From NCBI GenBank assembly GCA_009746045.1, contig RPFO01002338.1, positions 1 through 20,293 of the forward strand: a stretch of 20,293 nucleotides of DNA, written 5' to 3'. The translations under genes were made by a program, and so were the position numbers. The stretch comes from Mesostigma viride (Eukaryota > Streptophyta > Mesostigmatophyceae > Mesostigmatales > Mesostigmataceae). This document shows positions 1 through 7,280 of the stretch, one piece after another; positions within the stretch are counted from its first letter, which is position 1, and each line of letters begins with the position of its first letter. The notes under the pieces are model-generated. The model saw nothing but the letters and a program-made list of their open reading frames with translations, had not been told where the DNA came from and made no database searches.

Positions 1-274
1 TCCCCCAAGCGGAGGAGGCGTTTTGATGAGTAGTGTAGTTAGGATTTTCTCGATAGAGTTAGGATAGTTCGATCACGCGGCTTCCTCCATCCCATCCATC
101 ATGAAATATGTGCTACATGACCTCCCCACGGAGGCATGTTATAATTTAATTTAATTTAATTTAATAGTATAGTTGCTAGACTCTCCCAGCGAGGCAGAAC
201 CTGTGGCCTGCCTTTCAAGGCAATGACAGAAGGGAGTGATCCCTGCCCCCCTTCTTGCTGTCCATCAATCAGGG
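1..274. other. Left host flank, no gene seen
   Basis: I see no convincing coding region here. There is a short (AATTT)n tract at about 143-164 and two similar short motifs of the form CTCCC..CGGAGGC or CTCCCAGCGAGGC, but nothing I can assign. The stretch lies outside the inverted repeats and is taken as host DNA next to the integration site. Confidence 0.6.
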
Positions 275-530
275 ATTAATTAATTAATTAATTAATTAAT
301 TAATTAATTAATTAATTAATTAATTAATTAATGAATTAATGAATTAATGAATTAATGAATTAATGAATGAATGAATGAATGAATGAATGAATGAATGAAT
401 GAATGAATGAATGAATGAATGAATGAATGAATGAATGAATGAATGAATGAATGAATGAATGAATGAATGAATGAATGAATGAATGAATGAATGAATTAAT
501 TAATTAATTAATTAATTAATTAATTAATTA
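275..530. repeat. Compound (TAAT)n / (TGAA)n microsatellite
   Basis: Tetranucleotide repeats run in a symmetric order: TAAT units, then alternating TAAT-GAAT units, then a long block of TGAA units (about 365-495), then TAAT units again up to the TIR. The right TIR is also followed by (TAAT)n, at 20137-20170. Because both borders lie in TAAT repeats, no target-site duplication can be defined. The element either inserted into this microsatellite or ends in it. Confidence 0.95.
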
Positions 531-655
531 AGTAGCTTCCATCATCATTCCGTCATCATTCCGTCATCGCGACTAGGAGAAGTGCACCACCCTTATGCTG
601 GCATCTGCCACCCCTATAGTGACCCTATAGTGACCGCGGCCTAGGATGGGTCTCA

Positions 656-684
656 CCCTAAGCCCTAAACCCTAAAACCCTAAA
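656..684 (+). repeat. Telomere-like CCCTAAA repeats within left TIR
   Basis: Four imperfect tandem units of the CCCTAAA type occur here, with one unit carrying G for A and one carrying an extra A. The same 29 bp appears inverted at 19983-20011. The unit matches the Arabidopsis-type telomere repeat known from plants and many green algae. Confidence 0.85.
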
Positions 685-801
685 CCACTTGCAAAAACAG
701 AAGTGCCCCCCTGCCACCACTGCTCACCAGGTTGTTACATTTAGGCTGGCATCTGTCACCACCCCGGCAGTTGTGATGGTGTGTTTGGGGTGTGACAAGG
801 A

Positions 802-1179
802 TGGCGAAAAATTGTCCTTAGTTACTCTTAAGAGAAAGAACGGACAATTTTTCGCCACCCGCCACCCCTTGGCGCGGGTCATGGGAGGTGTTTTGTCAAG
901 GTGTGAGAGTGATGGCGAAAAATTGTCCTTAGTTACTCTTAAGAGAAAGAACGGACAATTTTTCGCCACCCTGCCACCCCTTGGCGCGGGTCATAGGAGG
1001 TGTTTTGTCAAGGTGTGAGAGTGATGGCGAAAAATTGTCCTTAGTTACTCTTAAGAGAAAGAACGGACAATTTTTCGCCACCCCCCCCACTGGCCGGCGC
1101 TGAGGTGGCGTGGGTTGTTGGATGTGGCGAAAAATTGCACGTACTTACTCTTAAGAAAAGACCGCCCAATTTTTCGCCA
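802..1179. repeat. Array of four palindromic units in left TIR
   Basis: Units of 55-56 bp at 802-857, 913-968, 1025-1080 and 1125-1179 each begin TGGCGAAAAATTG and end with its reverse complement CAATTTTTCGCCA, with an ACTCTTAAGA core. The spacing is about 100-112 bp, because the intervening spacers are also repeated. In units 1-3 the palindrome is extended by GTCC...GGAC, whereas unit 4 carries a GCAC...GCCC type centre like those on the right arm. They could be binding sites for the recombinase or a replication factor, or nested small elements. The role is unknown. Confidence 0.9.
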
Positions 1180-1227
1180 TGTCCTCGCAGGGTGAGGGAG
1201 CCGGCGAGGGCCGCGCGGCGGGGTGTG

Positions 1228-1345
1228 ACCGGAACCGGATCGACGTCTACTCGAAGACGAGGAGACAGTGAGCGCGACGTCTTGGAGGTTGTAAACCGTT
1301 TTTACAAAGAAATGCATGGCAGAAAAACAGGCTTTAATATTAAAA
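1228..1345. other. Gap between left TIR and first gene
   Basis: About 118 bp with no supported gene. It is downstream of the leftward primase-helicase block, so it should hold its 3' untranslated region. A forward open frame crosses it but runs out of the TIR and over the end of the leftward gene, and I do not regard it as real. Confidence 0.5.
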
Positions 1346-2122
1346 CTACTTATCCGCTCCCTGCAGGAAAGGAGCGATTTCATCCATCGACAGGCCAGAC
1401 AACGACGTGATCGAATAATCCTTCTCATCGCCCCACCACGAGGGTTTATACCTATCAAGAAACGCATGCATGTCCGCCTTCGAAATTTCCAAGCAACCAC
1501 CGCCACGGCTATTGCCCTTCGCCCCCTTGGCATAAATTCCTAGAGTCGGGTTCAACAAGCTGTTGATGAGACCGCTGCATTGCGCAAAAGACAAACTACC
1601 AGCCTCGCCTGCCCTCCGCCGGTATCCAAATGTTGAGCGCATGAACCAGGCCTTGTCGGCAATTTCGCTATCAATTTTATTCCCTAGTGCAATCGTCTCG
1701 TCGCGCGTCAACTTCATTGTGAGATTGGACGGATCAGCCGTCGTGATGAAGTCGATGATAGGCGTCCCTTCTAGTAGCTTGAGCGTAATGGCCAGAGACT
1801 GTGCTAGTCCAAAACGAGAATACGCCTTCAAATCAAACAAGGACTCTGACTTCTGCAGAATCAACAGATTGTCTCTAAAATGCTCCTTGGTTCCTAGTCC
1901 CGTCAACTTCGAATATTGCCGAACGCCAACGTACGCCTTCCTCCCCATCTCCTTGTCCAGAATTTGAGGGAGCTCGTCGTCGATGAGATCATACGGAATC
2001 TCGTACAACCGATGAGTCAATTCGTACACCGCCTTCAGACGCATTTCGTACGGTGAAAGTGGAACCGTGCCGCCGATTCTCCCCTCTAGATCCTTGTACT
2101 CCTCCTCGCTCAGAAGCACCAC
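1346..2122 (-). CDS. C-terminal part of the primase-helicase, separated by a frameshift
   Basis: This 258-residue open frame follows the helicase core on the same strand and begins 23 bp beyond its stop. The coding frame extends upstream of the listed start without a stop, into a C6 run at 2160-2165. Adding one C there joins it to the helicase frame, so I take it as the C-terminal region of the same protein and not a separate gene. No domain was recognised. It is mostly polar with several predicted helices, and a GNSRGGG stretch lies near residue 205. With the frame and the MITE corrected, the whole protein would be about 1,143 residues from the start at 5273. The alternative is an independent small gene starting MVLLSEEEYKDLEG. 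Confidence 0.6.
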   Translation of the reverse strand: MVLLSEEEYKDLEGRIGGTVPLSPYEMRLKAVYELTHRLYEIPYDLIDDELPQILDKEMGRKAYVGVRQYSKLTGLGTKEHFRDNLLILQKSESLFDLKAYSRFGLAQSLAITLKLLEGTPIIDFITTADPSNLTMKLTRDETIALGNKIDSEIADKAWFMRSTFGYRRRAGEAGSLSFAQCSGLINSLLNPTLGIYAKGAKGNSRGGGCLEISKADMHAFLDRYKPSWWGDEKDYSITSLSGLSMDEIAPFLQGADK

Positions 2123-2145
2123 CTCCCTGTCCTTGTCTGGATCTT

Positions 2146-3330
2146 CTAGTACCGGAAGCGGGGGGCGTCGATGTCCCCCAACTCCTCCACTGCCGACACC
2201 TCCACGCCGTAGTCCTCCGTCAGTATCTTGATGAGATTTCCCTTGTAATGGGACCTCGACACCGCGAGATCTTGCTGGTTCCGGCAGAAGAGGCGGAATT
2301 TGGGACAGTTTCTGTCATAGATACGCGACTTGTCCGCGCTCCAGTCGCAGACTACGTCGGCGTTGTCGAACAGCAGCTGGATGAGCGCAGTGTCCCCCGC
2401 GATCATGTTCTCGACGATCGTACCGTAGTCCGTTGGAGGCCTGTCAAGAAGCGAAGTCGTGTCTCGATAGAAGATGACCATCTCTCCCTTGACTAAGTGG
2501 CGCACCCTGAAAATTTGCTGGAGGGTTGTCGTGTAGCTCGCGTAGTGGTCCCCGTTGATGAAGAGTCCCACCATGCTGTCGAACGTGTGCTCCGTGTAGC
2601 TGACTCCAACCGTGATCGTGGGGCTGAAGATCAAAAAGTCCAAGTCAGCCCACGCAGCATTCGCGCCAAACTCCAGATCCTCCTTGCTCGTCAGACTAGT
2701 GTAGAGACGCCCGTTCTTGCGCTTGTCGATGAAGGGTTTGAGTGCCTCATACGCCATGGCGGCCTCTTTTTTGCCAGACATTGGGCAGAAAATCCTCTCT
2801 CCGGCCTCTATCCTCCTCTCACACTCAGTAACAAACCTGTCCACGCAGACCTTTCGCCAGTTCTTTTCTGATGTCACATCCACCCATCGCAGAGTCCTGT
2901 TGGTAGGGCGCCGGAAGGTGTTGCAATCCACCTCCATAGTATCCGCCGCGCGATAGGCCGCTATGAACTCGTATACCTTTCGAGTAACGGTAGCGTCTAG
3001 CGCAATCACGACCTTGGACATCTCAATGAGCCTGATGAACTTCCTCAACACCTCGCGCTTGTATTTCATGTGGCCCTGCGAAATCGCGGTGAGGGTGTTA
3101 TATATTTCGTCTAGGATGAGGAGATCGAACGGTTGGTCTGTGACGCGCAAGATGCTGTTAAGAACGACCAGCACCCTGTCATCAGACATCATTCCCTTCG
3201 GACCGCTGAGGTAGTGACGGAAATTCGGGTCATTGGACAAGATATGGAACGCGTTGTCCTCCCATGCAATCGTCCTCCCGCGCTCGCCAAGAGACTTGGC
3301 CGGGCCCACTTCAAATGTTCCGCCGTCCAA
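2146..3330 (-). CDS. Helicase core of the primase-helicase, fragment downstream of a MITE
   Basis: Superfamily 2 helicase domain of the herpes/NCLDV origin-binding-protein type, presumably used to unwind DNA during viral replication. A Walker B motif LLILDEIYN (D74, E75), a LIFSPTITVGVSY segment (motif V region) and QQIFRVRHL (motif VI, resembling the QxxGRxR of this family) are visible. The partner Walker A motif is in the upstream fragment (3756-5429). The first residues of this open frame, including the ATG at 3330, come from the MITE at 3298-3790. Real coding sequence begins at 3297. The stop at 2146-2148 appears to be caused by a missing C in the C6 run at 2160-2165. In the genome as written the protein is split three ways. 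Confidence 0.8.
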   Translation of the reverse strand: MDGGTFEVGPAKSLGERGRTIAWEDNAFHILSNDPNFRHYLSGPKGMMSDDRVLVVLNSILRVTDQPFDLLILDEIYNTLTAISQGHMKYKREVLRKFIRLIEMSKVVIALDATVTRKVYEFIAAYRAADTMEVDCNTFRRPTNRTLRWVDVTSEKNWRKVCVDRFVTECERRIEAGERIFCPMSGKKEAAMAYEALKPFIDKRKNGRLYTSLTSKEDLEFGANAAWADLDFLIFSPTITVGVSYTEHTFDSMVGLFINGDHYASYTTTLQQIFRVRHLVKGEMVIFYRDTTSLLDRPPTDYGTIVENMIAGDTALIQLLFDNADVVCDWSADKSRIYDRNCPKFRLFCRNQQDLAVSRSHYKGNLIKILTEDYGVEVSAVEELGDIDAPRFRY

Positions 3331-3790
3331 GCCAAGTGTGTGACACTTTTGGTCGTTTTTTGCAAAAAAAAAATAAAATTTCGCACGAGTTCGCGTGATT
3401 TTCGCGTGATTTTCGCAAAATTTTCACACATTTTCGCACGATTTCGCACGATTTCGCACAATTTTGCATGATTTCGCACAATTTCGCATGGATTTCAACC
3501 AAGGGTCGTTTTGGGGAGTGACGTTTGACAAAATTTCGCATGAATTCACACACGTTGTGCACATCAAAATTTTTTACCGTCGACATTTTTCACATGAAAT
3601 TTCGCACAATTTCAGCAAATTTCGCACAAATTCGCACGATTTCAGCAAATTTCACACGATTTCAGCAAATTTCGCACAATTTCGCACGATTTCGCACGAC
3701 GAATCACTCTGCAGAGTGACGATCGTCGAAAAAGTCAAAAAAACGACCAAAAGTGTCACACTTTTCGGAACATTTGAAGTGGGCCCGGCC
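3298..3790. mobile_element. MITE-like element, copy 1, 493 bp, in the primase-helicase gene
   Basis: Perfect 25-bp terminal inverted repeats begin GGCCGGGCCCAC (3298-3322 and 3766-3790). They are followed by a second inverted segment around GTGTGACACTTTTGGTCG. A 4-bp target duplication ACTT lies at 3294-3297 and 3791-3794. The interior is AT-rich with about 14 TTCGCA cores in degenerate tandem array. No transposase is encoded, so it must be moved in trans. Copy 2 at 8991-9483 differs by one base (T here, C there, in the stretch following GGTCGTTTTT). It interrupts the primase-helicase between Walker A and Walker B. Confidence 0.93.
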
Positions 3791-5429
3791 ACTTGTAGTT
3801 GCGATCCTCCTCCTTGGACAGGCTGATGTTAGCCACCATGCAGCACACGCGGATACCTGGATCCCTCCTCACCGCCTCGTTGACGAGTTCACGAATCCTC
3901 TCAGATTTACCTGTCCCGCAGTTGGACTGGACGAGGATGGTGCTCTTGTGCGGGCCTCTAAATAGCGCATCCCAGCTGAAAGGCCTGATTTTCTCGGACG
4001 AGTACGTGTGAGTGAACGGCACTTTGTCCGAGTCCGCGAGCTTCATCACGGGCGGGGAGATCTCGATGAATCGGTGCTGTGAGTCCTGGTGGCATCTGTA
4101 CTGTACAGCGCCATTAGGGAGTAGCAGGTTATAAGGCCCGTTGTTGTCGTGTATCTTGAGGCAGATCCTGCATAACGGATCCACAGAGTCGACGGAGTAC
4201 TTGACGAACGTTGCGACACCTCGATCGGATTCTTTACAGGTTGTGCGCATATACTTGCATCCAGGCGAAAACTTTTTCATTGCTTCGATGGATGGCGAGA
4301 TGTCCAGGCCCCGAGGTGGTGGGATAGTCTTCCCATACCCTCGAAACACTGTATGGCTCGTTTCGGATAGTTCCGCATCATCGACATGGGGGAGCCGGGT
4401 CAGTCCCTCTTCGTTGAAGACAGTCACCAAATATTCGCCGACGTCGGAACTACCCCCTGGGACTGGGCGGAGGTACGCGTCCTCGCCGCTGTCTCCGCGC
4501 TTCTTCATCCCTATCATGCGAAAGGCCCGGTACCTCGAATAGATCATTCTATCGTAGCAAAACTTGATGTCGTGTTTAGGCGCCCAAACGCCAGTTGTTT
4601 TCTCCACAATCGGGTTCCCGTTCGCGTGCATGTCCTCCCAATCCTCTTTCGAGTGCTGGGACTTGACGAGTCTCTGGCACACCTCAGACTGATATCCTGA
4701 AGATAAATCCATCGCGCACTGAAGAAGAAACGACTGAAAAAGCTCTCCCATCTTGACACGATCCTCCATTGTCGGGATGTAGATCGTCGGCACCGTGACA
4801 TGAACAGAGTTCTTGAAAATGCCGCTCCTGACGCGATGGCCAATAAGGACCCGCATATCTCGCTCTTCCTCGACATTTATCTCGTACACGTCGTTGAAGA
4901 ACATGGATATGGCCGCTTTTGCGTACTTCTCCAGCTGGTAGTCGATGGGTTCTTCCGTTTCCCAGTCAAAATCGAAATATGGGACGACGCTCACGTCGGG
5001 GGATAGAATTTCTAGCAAATGCGGATCGCTTGTTGATAACTCCGCATGGGTCTTGATCAAGTCCTCCCTGCACCCGAAAGCGGCATACATGTTCGTTTTT
5101 TTGTACGTGTTCAGCGCCATGATGTACTTCATCCCACGAGAGCGACCATACGCCTCCGAAGCGTCTTGGGGTTTTTCCTCTTCGTACGAGTACATCACCC
5201 CTGGCGTCCGAGCAAAGAAAGGCGTATCTTTCGACGCGAACCACAGAGGAACAAATTCCGCGGCGGTCGACATCTTAGAGGTTGTGTGAGCGCAAGAGTG
5301 TGGATTGTCGTGGGAGAGTCCGCCTTTATTCCCGTGGGAGATCTCCCACGAGGAATCGAATCGTGTCGGCTTGTCGGTTACGTCGTGTCGGTCGACCGTG
5401 TCGTCATGCAGGTTGAAGTTCGAGACCAT
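3756..5429 (-). CDS. Primase and Walker A part of the primase-helicase, interrupted by a MITE
   Basis: N-terminal part of an archaeo-eukaryotic-type (PrimPol/UL52-like) primase fused to a helicase, which would prime and unwind viral DNA. VVPYFDFDWE holds the metal-binding acidic pair (D153, D155). A zinc-binding-like CRIC...H...C pattern lies near residues 430-460, and Walker A NCGTGKS is at about 503-509. After residue 546 the frame enters the MITE and soon stops. The 557-residue frame may be too long at its start: residues 1-52 look unlike protein, and the methionine at 5273 (MSTAAEFVPLWF) is a better start. Removing 497 bp (MITE plus one target copy) restores one frame with 2146-3330. The homing of primase, OBP-type helicase and an extra C-terminal region in one protein is common in PLVs and giant-virus relatives. 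Confidence 0.82.
   Translation of the reverse strand: MVSNFNLHDDTVDRHDVTDKPTRFDSSWEISHGNKGGLSHDNPHSCAHTTSKMSTAAEFVPLWFASKDTPFFARTPGVMYSYEEEKPQDASEAYGRSRGMKYIMALNTYKKTNMYAAFGCREDLIKTHAELSTSDPHLLEILSPDVSVVPYFDFDWETEEPIDYQLEKYAKAAISMFFNDVYEINVEEERDMRVLIGHRVRSGIFKNSVHVTVPTIYIPTMEDRVKMGELFQSFLLQCAMDLSSGYQSEVCQRLVKSQHSKEDWEDMHANGNPIVEKTTGVWAPKHDIKFCYDRMIYSRYRAFRMIGMKKRGDSGEDAYLRPVPGGSSDVGEYLVTVFNEEGLTRLPHVDDAELSETSHTVFRGYGKTIPPPRGLDISPSIEAMKKFSPGCKYMRTTCKESDRGVATFVKYSVDSVDPLCRICLKIHDNNGPYNLLLPNGAVQYRCHQDSQHRFIEISPPVMKLADSDKVPFTHTYSSEKIRPFSWDALFRGPHKSTILVQSNCGTGKSERIRELVNEAVRRDPGIRVCCMVANISLSKEEDRNYKWPGPLQMFRKV
5333..5350. promoter_or_regulatory. Perfect 18-bp palindrome upstream of the primase-helicase
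   Basis: CGTGGGAGATCTCCCACG is a perfect palindrome. It lies about 60 bp before the preferred start at 5273, within what would be the leader if that start is right. A second partial copy of the arm (CGTGGGAGAG) lies at about 5309-5318, and a related hairpin-like TTTCCCACGGGAAA occurs near 5609-5622. It could be an operator for a dimeric regulator. The role is inferred. Confidence 0.4.
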
Positions 5430-5628
5430 TCTGGAAGGTTGTATACCGTATGCTTAGAAAAAAAAAAGTTTCGATTAAAAAATTTCAGTTCGTTTAAAAA
5501 CCACATAAACCCTCGAACCTCGACCCTCAAGAAAAATGGTCCCATGGAACTTTTTTATTTCCTGTATAATGCATGCGGTTTAGGATATCATTTTCGACAT
5601 TCATGAAAATTTCCCACGGGAAAACTGT
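5430..5628. other. Intergenic region between recombinase and primase-helicase
   Basis: About 200 bp, AT-rich, with A10 and other A/T runs at 5455-5500 and a TTTTTTATTTCCTGTATAAT stretch. It presumably holds the 3' end of the recombinase transcript and the promoter of the primase-helicase, both on the minus strand. No small gene is supported. Confidence 0.5.
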
Positions 5629-6912
5629 CTACTTTTTCCTCGGCCTCAGCCGACGTCCGCCAGTCTCGCCGCCCTGAGGAGAGGGGCCCCCCGCCTGCCG
5701 CTCGTAAACGGCTCCTGTAAGTACGTCGTGCCCCATCAAGTCACCAGCCCATTTTCGCTTTTTCCACGAAGCGCCCTTCAGGAAACGGGTGATGTACGCC
5801 TGCCTCGTTGCATCAATGCCGTGGTAGATGCGGTTGTACTTCGCAGAATAATACTCGTGCTTCATGTATTCGCCTGGATTTTTTGGGTCCTCGAACACGT
5901 ACTTCTGATGAGCTCGAGCCTGCAACGCGTTAATCAGCTTCTTGTACCCGTCTGGAATTTGGTAGTCGTACGTGCCGTACGTCTCTGCCGTCTTAAAACG
6001 TTGAATTATCATGCGGCGCTCGCTCGGAATGTATCCGTTCTCGTGTGGCTCGAGCTCGCTGATAGAACTGACAACGCGCATTTTGTCGTGGTCGTACCTG
6101 GTTGGTGGCAGTTTCTCGCCGGACAGGTAAATAAGACCCATCAAAGCGGCGTCAGACGTAGGGTCCTTTTTGTACTCGGCGGCGGCGATCCGCTGGAGCT
6201 GCTCGTACGTATACCTCAGTGGCTTGCTCTCGGCCCTGTCGAATTTCCTGTCGAGGTCGCCGACCTTCAGCTCATTGACTCGAGCAGCGTACGCGTCCGT
6301 CACGTCGCGTGGGAGCCTCTTTTCAGGTGGCATCATTCGATTCACCCCGTTTATCACTCCGAGCAAGTTCTTCTCGTTCTCCCTCCACGCATCCTCTTTC
6401 GAGTGTGCGAGCTTGCGTTTGGGTTCCGAGGTTTCGTGGACGACGCGCAGGACACGGGCGGTGTCGGCGAGGCAGTCGACTGATTCGTCCTGCGAGCACC
6501 CCAGCCTGTCGAGGAGAACTCGGAGCCTGCCGATGTACCCCTTCGCGGTTTTGCGCGTCGCCCCGCGCTCTCTCGAGGGCCTGCCAGGCTCGTGATGCTC
6601 TGGCCGGGCATCCGCTGCGGCGACGGCCTCGTCGAAGGTCCAGTATCGTCCATCAGTAGGTCGCGCAGGCGGTTCCTCGTGGTGCGGTGGCTCCGGCGAG
6701 GGTGGAGAGGTCGCCTGCAAGCCGATTTTTTCAGCGCACTCGGGGTTATTTGCGATCCATCGGTCACTGGGATTCCAGACGCCCTTCTTGACCTTGCTTT
6801 TCGCCGAGATGCAGTTCGTCTGGTCGCGGGCGATTGCTCGCCTCTTCGCCTGGGCCCGTCGCCATTGCTCGCGACGCTCCTCTACGGTCACCGTCATCTG
6901 ATGACTGAACAT
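5629..6912 (-). CDS. Tyrosine recombinase / integrase
   Basis: A 427-residue protein whose C-terminal half fits the tyrosine recombinase fold, the enzyme class that would integrate or excise the element or resolve its termini. Near the C-terminus GIDATRQAYIT supplies the second arginine (R370), with D in place of the usual histidine of the HxxR box. LMGHDVLTGAVYER supplies H395 and the likely nucleophile Y403. A box I arginine may lie in the GEKLPPTRYDHDK region. The N-terminus is basic, followed by a proline-rich linker (about 70-90), and a helical core-binding-like region spans about 120-230. The C-terminal tail is basic. It overlaps the AT-hook frame by about 149 bp. Such recombinases are known in several PLVs. 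Confidence is lower for the exact start. Confidence 0.78.
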   Translation of the reverse strand: MFSHQMTVTVEERREQWRRAQAKRRAIARDQTNCISAKSKVKKGVWNPSDRWIANNPECAEKIGLQATSPPSPEPPHHEEPPARPTDGRYWTFDEAVAAADARPEHHEPGRPSRERGATRKTAKGYIGRLRVLLDRLGCSQDESVDCLADTARVLRVVHETSEPKRKLAHSKEDAWRENEKNLLGVINGVNRMMPPEKRLPRDVTDAYAARVNELKVGDLDRKFDRAESKPLRYTYEQLQRIAAAEYKKDPTSDAALMGLIYLSGEKLPPTRYDHDKMRVVSSISELEPHENGYIPSERRMIIQRFKTAETYGTYDYQIPDGYKKLINALQARAHQKYVFEDPKNPGEYMKHEYYSAKYNRIYHGIDATRQAYITRFLKGASWKKRKWAGDLMGHDVLTGAVYERQAGGPSPQGGETGGRRLRPRKK

Positions 6913-7258
6913 GAGACAATTTTTTGGCTCGAGGCTTTTTATACCCTACGGGGTGGATCCTTGGGCGCCCTCGAGGCCGTTTCGGTTCGTGTCGTTTTTC
7001 CGTTTTGGAGGGTGAGCGCCCACGTGGACGCCTGCGATCGCCCACCAAGGCGAGGATGGCCAATCGGATTTCGGGGCTCATGTCGTGACAGGTGGACGGA
7101 ATCGTGTCGTTGTGGCCTGCTTCTTGAAGGATCCTGACGACACGTTCTAGAGTTTTCTGCCCCAGTCGAGAACCCGAACAATATCGGAGGAGTGCTTGGG
7201 TGTCCAACACGTACTCCTTCTCGGCGCCTGCGTATCGTTTGATGGACGGAATATCCAT
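6764..7258 (-). CDS. AT-hook basic protein, overlapping the recombinase start
   Basis: The start at 7258 gives 164 residues. Residues 1-70 form a compact helical region, followed by a basic stretch with PRGRSPS near 78 and a canonical AT-hook, PKRPRGRPRIHP, at about 92-103, then GYKKPRAKK. It probably binds AT-rich DNA through the minor groove. The last 50 residues coincide with the start of the recombinase frame and look like its shadow, so the real C-terminus is uncertain. A length change in the A6 run just before the overlap would either end this protein early or fuse it to the recombinase. Function is unknown beyond DNA binding. It lies 22 bp downstream of the packaging ATPase. Confidence 0.6.
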   Translation of the reverse strand: MDIPSIKRYAGAEKEYVLDTQALLRYCSGSRLGQKTLERVVRILQEAGHNDTIPSTCHDMSPEIRLAILALVGDRRRPRGRSPSKTEKRHEPKRPRGRPRIHPVGYKKPRAKKLSHVQSSDDGDRRGASRAMATGPGEEASNRPRPDELHLGEKQGQEGRLESQ

Positions 7259-7280
7259 AGTATATCATGTTCAGAGAAAA

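Larger units (their letters stand above)
531..1227 (+). repeat. Left terminal inverted repeat, about 697 bp
   Basis: From AGTAGCTTCC inward to GGGGTGTG the sequence matches the reverse complement of 19446-20136. Beyond 1227 and 19446 the two arms diverge at once. From the outside inward the TIR contains a duplicated CATCATTCCGT motif, a 12-bp CCCTATAGTGAC direct repeat (612-635), telomere-like CCCTAAA units, and four palindromic units separated by repeated spacers. The arms are not identical. Differences include a C6 versus C5 run near 702, T3 versus T2 near 784, and the centres of the palindromic units. Confidence 0.92.

Noticed and set aside
612-635. CACTATAGGG in the TIR resembles the core of a T7-type RNA polymerase promoter.
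   Set aside because: Only about 11 bases match, no phage-type polymerase is encoded, and the motif is simply part of a 12-bp direct repeat.
689-1018. Open frames through the TIR repeats on both strands (about 80-110 residues).
   Set aside because: They only translate the palindromic units and spacers, repeat with them, and have no protein-like composition beyond that.
1105-1410. Forward frame crossing from the left TIR into the end of the leftward gene, containing RDVLEVVNRFYKEMHGRK.
   Set aside because: It lies antisense to the end of the primase-helicase and starts in the TIR. One stretch looks protein-like but there is no other support.
2155-2170. Programmed -1 frameshifting at the C6 run to make a longer helicase.
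   Set aside because: No canonical slippery heptamer is in phase and no obvious downstream structure was found. The same type of break occurs in many other genes where programming is implausible.
3298-3790. The 493-bp insertions could be introner-type spliceosomal introns.
   Set aside because: The interval that restores the frame cannot be placed with GT at the start and AG at the end in either gene, and the two copies lie in opposite orientations relative to transcription. Splicing at internal sites would not restore the frame exactly.
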